DNA of 8,187 nt from Pseudomonadota bacterium (GTDB taxonomy: Bacteria; Pseudomonadota; Alphaproteobacteria; Caulobacterales; Aquidulcibacteraceae): NCBI GenBank assembly GCA_023461135.1, contig JAEWNX010000329.1, positions 1-8,187 on the forward strand. The letters are read 5' to 3'. Each line of letters begins with the position of its first letter. Positions within the stretch are counted from its first letter, which is position 1. The notes under the pieces are model-generated. The model had not been told where the DNA came from. It saw only the letters and a list, made by a program, of their open reading frames with translations, and did no database searches. Both the position numbers and the translations under genes were made by a program. Shown here one piece after another: positions 5,156-8,187 of the stretch.

Positions 5156-7101
5156 AGCCGATCCGAAGGTGCGCGGACCCGCGGCGCGGCGAGCGTGCTG
5201 TCCAGCGGGAATAGCGCCGCCACCAGTCGCGCGCCCTCGATGCTCAGATGATCCTTGTTGTAGTAGAGGGCGCCGCGCTCGGGCGTGTAGGCGGGGCAGA
5301 CTGACGCCCGGCACAGCACGTCGACCGGCCGTATCGCGATCGCGCCGAACCTTTGGCGCAACGCGTTCAGATGCGCGCGCGGCAGCGCGTTCGCCGCTTC
5401 GACGCGGCGCCGATCGAGCGCATACGCGCCGGGATCTTGTCCGCGCTCGATCATCATGCCGAGCGCGCTTGGCACGTCGTAATCGAACACCGGGATCGGA
5501 TAGACGAGCACGACGCGCTTGCCGGCGGCCGCCATCGCTTCGACCGAGCGCGTCAGCCCATCGAGCACCGCCGGCCATTGCGCGCGGGGGTAGGCGGTGA
5601 AGTTCACCGCGAAGATCACCGTGTCGATGCGGTCGTCGCGCGCGAGGCCCGCCAGGGTGATCGCGTTCTGCTCGGCGCAAAGCGGCTGGTCGAGCCGGGC
5701 GTAGTCCAGCGCCGGCGGGCACCCGGAACCGGTGATTTCCATCACCGCTTGGCCCCGGCGCGCGAGCCGTTCACCCAGCGCGAACGCGAGTGAGACGCCG
5801 TGCGAATCCGCCCAGATCGCCGCGTGCGGCTCGGCGTCCGGCGCGCCAAGCACGCAGTTTTCCGCATACGGCCGCAGGTCGTACAGGAAGTTGTGACACT
5901 CCCAGCGCCGCGGGCTGTAGCTCTCGCTCTGCGCAAACATGGCGCGCGCCGGCGCCTCGAACCGCCCCGGTAGGCCGTGCGCCACGAACACCACGGCCGC
6001 GACGATTGTGCCTGCCGCCATCGCCGCGCCACCCATCGCGAACAGACGCCAGCGCGGCATGCGCCGTTTCAGGAACGGCTGTTCGATGAAGCGCCACGAC
6101 AGGCTGGCCAGCACGATCGCGAGCAATACCAGGACAGCGGTCTGCACTGCGTCCGGTTCGCCCAGCAGCAGGCTCTTGCCGAAAACCAGCACGGGCCAAT
6201 GCCAGAGATAGAGCGAATAGGAGAGCGCGCCGAAGAAGGTGAAGAACGGTCCGCTGATCAAGCGTCCGCCGAATGACGATCCGTTAGCGCCGGCGAACAG
6301 CACCAGGGCCACGCCAAAGCACGGCGCCAGCGCGGCGGCGCCGGGAAAGGGCATGGTTTCATTGATCAGAACGAGGCTTGCGCCGATCAATGCAAGGCCA
6401 ACCAAGGAGAGCGCGTCACGCACGATCTGCGGTACGCGCGCCGGGAAGGGCACGCCCGCGAGCACGGCGCCGATCAGCAATTCATAGCCGCGGAAGGGCG
6501 CGAGGAAAAAAGCGCCCGCCACGTTGCGCTCTAGCGCCCACAGGCAGAGCGCGAACGAAATCACGGCGCCCACGAGCAGCGCCAGCCGCATCCAGCGCCG
6601 CGCAAACGAGACGAGCGCAAACAGCAGCAGCGGAAAGGCCAAATAGAATTGCTCTTCGACTGCGAGCGACCATGTGTGCAAGAGCGGCCTGAACTCGGCG
6701 TCGCTGTCGAAATAGTCCGACATGCTGAAGAAATCGAAGTTCGAGACGAAGAAGATGGTCGAGACGGTGGTGCGGCCAAGCTCCTGGTAGGCGCTCGGCG
6801 TCAGAAGCATGGCGCCGGCCGCAAGCACCACGGCCAGCATCACGAACAAGGCCGGGAACAGGCGCCGCACCCGCCGCTCGTAGAAGCCGAGCAGCGAGAA
6901 CTTTCCCTGCTCCATCTCGCCAAGCAGGATGCCGGCGATCAGATAGCCGGAGATCACGAAGAAGATGTCGACGCCCGCGAACCCACCGCTCAGCGCGCTG
7001 GGCGCCGCGTGGTAAAGCACCACGGCGAGCACGGCGATAGCGCGCAAGCCTTGGATGTCGAGCCGCAGCTCGCGCGTCCGGTCCGATCGCTCCTTCGCCA
7101 A
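5152..7101 (-). CDS. OafA-type membrane O-acyltransferase with C-terminal SGNH domain
   Basis: A 649-residue inner-membrane protein that probably O-acetylates a surface polysaccharide, LPS sugar or peptidoglycan. Residues 11-345 form the Acyltransferase-3 domain with about ten membrane helices. Motifs: LRLDIQGLRAIAV (12-24), H31 in VLYHA, GVDIFFVISGYLI (43-55), ERRVRRLFPA (75-84), LHTWSLAVEEQFYL (141-154), SYSLYLWHWP (294-303) and FIEQPF (338-343). A further helix at about 353-375 leads to a periplasmic SGNH domain, about 390-635, with the nucleophile block WADSHG (S433) and a C-terminal NKDHLS (H618). The usual DxxH aspartate three before the histidine is Asn (N615) here. The start is a TTG at 7101. 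Its purine-rich upstream GAGGCGGGTTGGAGC is spaced poorly, so the exact start is unsure, but no ATG exists before the first helix. The acyl acceptor is unknown. It is divergent from the methyltransferase-like gene. Confidence 0.93.
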   Translation of the reverse strand: MAKERSDRTRELRLDIQGLRAIAVLAVVLYHAAPSALSGGFAGVDIFFVISGYLIAGILLGEMEQGKFSLLGFYERRVRRLFPALFVMLAVVLAAGAMLLTPSAYQELGRTTVSTIFFVSNFDFFSMSDYFDSDAEFRPLLHTWSLAVEEQFYLAFPLLLFALVSFARRWMRLALLVGAVISFALCLWALERNVAGAFFLAPFRGYELLIGAVLAGVPFPARVPQIVRDALSLVGLALIGASLVLINETMPFPGAAALAPCFGVALVLFAGANGSSFGGRLISGPFFTFFGALSYSLYLWHWPVLVFGKSLLLGEPDAVQTAVLVLLAIVLASLSWRFIEQPFLKRRMPRWRLFAMGGAAMAAGTIVAAVVFVAHGLPGRFEAPARAMFAQSESYSPRRWECHNFLYDLRPYAENCVLGAPDAEPHAAIWADSHGVSLAFALGERLARRGQAVMEITGSGCPPALDYARLDQPLCAEQNAITLAGLARDDRIDTVIFAVNFTAYPRAQWPAVLDGLTRSVEAMAAAGKRVVLVYPIPVFDYDVPSALGMMIERGQDPGAYALDRRRVEAANALPRAHLNALRQRFGAIAIRPVDVLCRASVCPAYTPERGALYYNKDHLSIEGARLVAALFPLDSTLAAPRVRAPSDRL

Positions 7102-7284
7102 GCTCCAACCCGCCTCATTTTGGCGCGCCTTTCGCCCCGCAGCCGAAACGATGTGAACGCACGGAAGCGCACGCGTCGCGCATTGGCTGCGCGTTCAAGC
7201 CCGGCGCCACCTGCTTAGTGTACGCGTTTGAGTTCACGCCCGGCGCGGGCCAAGCACGAGGCGACGCTTTCGCCGGGACGCAAC
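7102..7284. promoter_or_regulatory. divergent intergenic region with inverted repeat
   Basis: 183 bp between two divergent genes must hold both promoters. No convincing -35/-10 pair was found. TGAACGC (7154-7160) and its exact reverse complement GCGTTCA (7191-7197) form an inverted repeat with 30 bp between the arms. A short hairpin GCCCG-GCG-CGGGC lies at 7238-7250. If the methyltransferase-like gene starts at TTG 7228 instead of ATG 7285, the second hairpin would be coding. Confidence 0.3.
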
Positions 7285-8019
7285 ATGCAGCAGAGTGACG
7301 CCTTAACCATGGGCGCAGAATCTTCCGACGTCACGGGCCCGCTCGGCTGGATCGGGCGCAAAGCCAAGCGCGCGGCTGACTATGCGTCCTTTCTTTATTT
7401 GCAGCGCGTGAAAGGCTTCCAGGTCCCGGACCGGCCCGACTTCGACGAAGAGACCATTCCGCTTTTCCTGACGCGCATCGCGACGGCGCGCCGCTATCTG
7501 GAGTTCGGCAGCGGCGCTTCCACAGTCTTGGCGGCGCGGCAGGGCGTGCCCTTCACGACGGTCGAAACCGATCCAAGCTATCTCAAAGCCGTACGCCGCA
7601 AGATCGCCGCGGCAGGCACGCTCGATCTTGCCAAGCAGCGTTTCGTTCAAGGGCGCATCGGCCTCACCGAACACTGGGGCGCGCCATTGTTCAGAACGCC
7701 CAACCGCGCGCGCGTCGCGCGCTGGCGCGCTTATGTGGATGCGCCGTGGAGCGGCGATGTGCCAGCGCCGGATTTCATTCTGGTGGATGGACGCTTCCGC
7801 GCCGCCTGCGCGCTCAACGCCATCCGCCGGCTGGGCGGGGCGCGCGATTGGGAACTGTGGCTCGACGATTACGAGGGCCGCGAGCACTATGACGTCGTCA
7901 CCCAGTTCGCCGTGCTGGAACGCATGAGCGGCGTCACCGCGATCTTCAAGCCGCGCGAAGGCGTCGACCAGGAAGCGCTCGAAGCGGCGATCGAAGAGGC
8001 CGTGCGCGACTATCGCTAG
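7285..8019 (+). CDS. class I SAM-dependent methyltransferase-like protein
   Basis: A 244-residue soluble protein with a Rossmann-like methyltransferase core. Motif I is RYLEFGSGAST (70-80), followed by VETDP (93-97) with E94 as the acidic residue expected to bind the SAM ribose. APDFILVDGRFRAACAL (161-177) is the central strand and the following helix. No catalytic motif tells the substrate. Proteins of this look (YLEFGSGxSTV ... PDxxLVDGRFR) occur in alphaproteobacterial surface-polysaccharide neighbourhoods, which fits the divergent O-acyltransferase. That link is inferred. The start is a choice among ATG 7285 (weak GGGA 6 nt upstream), ATG 7309 and an in-frame TTG 7228. Residues before about 15 look non-conserved, so 7285 is a compromise. 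The stop overlaps the stop of the following convergent gene (CTAG at 8016-8019). Confidence 0.8.
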   Translation: MQQSDALTMGAESSDVTGPLGWIGRKAKRAADYASFLYLQRVKGFQVPDRPDFDEETIPLFLTRIATARRYLEFGSGASTVLAARQGVPFTTVETDPSYLKAVRRKIAAAGTLDLAKQRFVQGRIGLTEHWGAPLFRTPNRARVARWRAYVDAPWSGDVPAPDFILVDGRFRAACALNAIRRLGGARDWELWLDDYEGREHYDVVTQFAVLERMSGVTAIFKPREGVDQEALEAAIEEAVRDYR

Positions 8020-8187
8020 CGGAACGGCTGCACGTCGTTCGCGACGTAGATGTTGTCGTCGAGCCGTTCGCCGCGCGGGCGCGACAGCGCGGTCCAGGCG
8101 AACACAATGCCGGAGATCAGCGCGACCGGCAGTCCGAGCACCAGCGCCAGGGGCGTCATGGCCATCGACATCGACGTGCTGAAATTC
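8016..8187 (-). CDS. C-terminal part of a small membrane protein (probably partial, runs off right edge)
   Basis: The minus frame is open from the window edge to a TAG at 8016-8018. It encodes 56 residues: NFSTSMSMAM, one hydrophobic segment (PLALVLGLPVALISGIVFAW), then the positive stop-transfer-like stretch SRPRGER and an acidic tail ending NDVQPFR. This is a credible single membrane helix with a soluble tail. In-frame ATGs at 8171, 8165 and 8159 could start a 47-51 residue protein, but none has a visible ribosome site, so the gene probably continues beyond the window. Being on the minus strand and tail-to-tail with the methyltransferase-like gene, with a 4-base stop overlap as at the other junctions, supports it being real. 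The family is not recognised. Confidence 0.6.
   Translation of the reverse strand, partial: NFSTSMSMAMTPLALVLGLPVALISGIVFAWTALSRPRGERLDDNIYVANDVQPFR

Noticed and set aside
4565..5722. Minus-strand open frame of 385 codons opposite piuC and inside the acyltransferase gene
   Set aside because: The real proteins on both sides have full catalytic motifs. This frame is Arg-rich with none.
1..8187. Mobile element, phage, toxin-antitoxin or defence island
   Set aside because: No transposase, integrase, phage or nuclease motif was seen on either strand. The genes are ordinary chromosomal functions with uniform base composition.

Overview
The window is GC-rich DNA (roughly two thirds G+C by eye) densely packed with genes on both strands. 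The lysA, argH, tlpA and lptM sequences, the argH-lptM-lysA order, and the frequent GTG/TTG starts all point to an alphaproteobacterium. A member of the Caulobacterales/Hyphomonadales is my best guess, but that is inference from protein style, not a database match.

Layout. (1) Positions 1-2482, minus strand: an operon-like run argH - lptM - lysA. It gives the last step of arginine synthesis, a small LPS-translocon lipoprotein, and the last step of lysine synthesis (lysA runs off the left edge). argH and lptM overlap as ATGA. lptM and lysA are separated by about 107 bp that hold a pair of inverted REP-like palindromes. (2) Positions 2445-3609, plus strand: a membrane-anchored TlpA-type thioredoxin followed after 1 nt by a RimJ/RimL-type GNAT acetyltransferase. 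The tlpA start lies inside the 5' end of argH on the other strand. (3) Positions 3606-5155: a divergent pair made of a Gly/Glu/Ala-rich lipoprotein of unknown function (minus) and a PiuC/YbiX-type Fe(II)/2-oxoglutarate hydroxylase (plus). A weak Fur-box-like palindrome lies in the 65 bp between them. (4) Positions 5152-8019: another divergent pair, an OafA-like membrane O-acyltransferase with a C-terminal SGNH domain (minus) and a SAM-methyltransferase-like protein (plus). Both plausibly act in surface polysaccharide modification. (5) Positions 8016-8187: the C-terminal end of a small or partial membrane protein (minus).

All three tail-to-tail gene junctions overlap by exactly four bases (TTAG or CTAG), and no canonical rho-independent terminator was seen at any of them.

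No phage, IS element, tRNA, rRNA, CRISPR array or defence system was recognised. Most of the window is ordinary chromosomal housekeeping. The points most worth a second look are the inverted REP pair before lysA, the lptM variant with two extra cysteines beside a periplasmic thioredoxin gene, and the unknown GEG-rich lipoprotein facing an iron-related hydroxylase.
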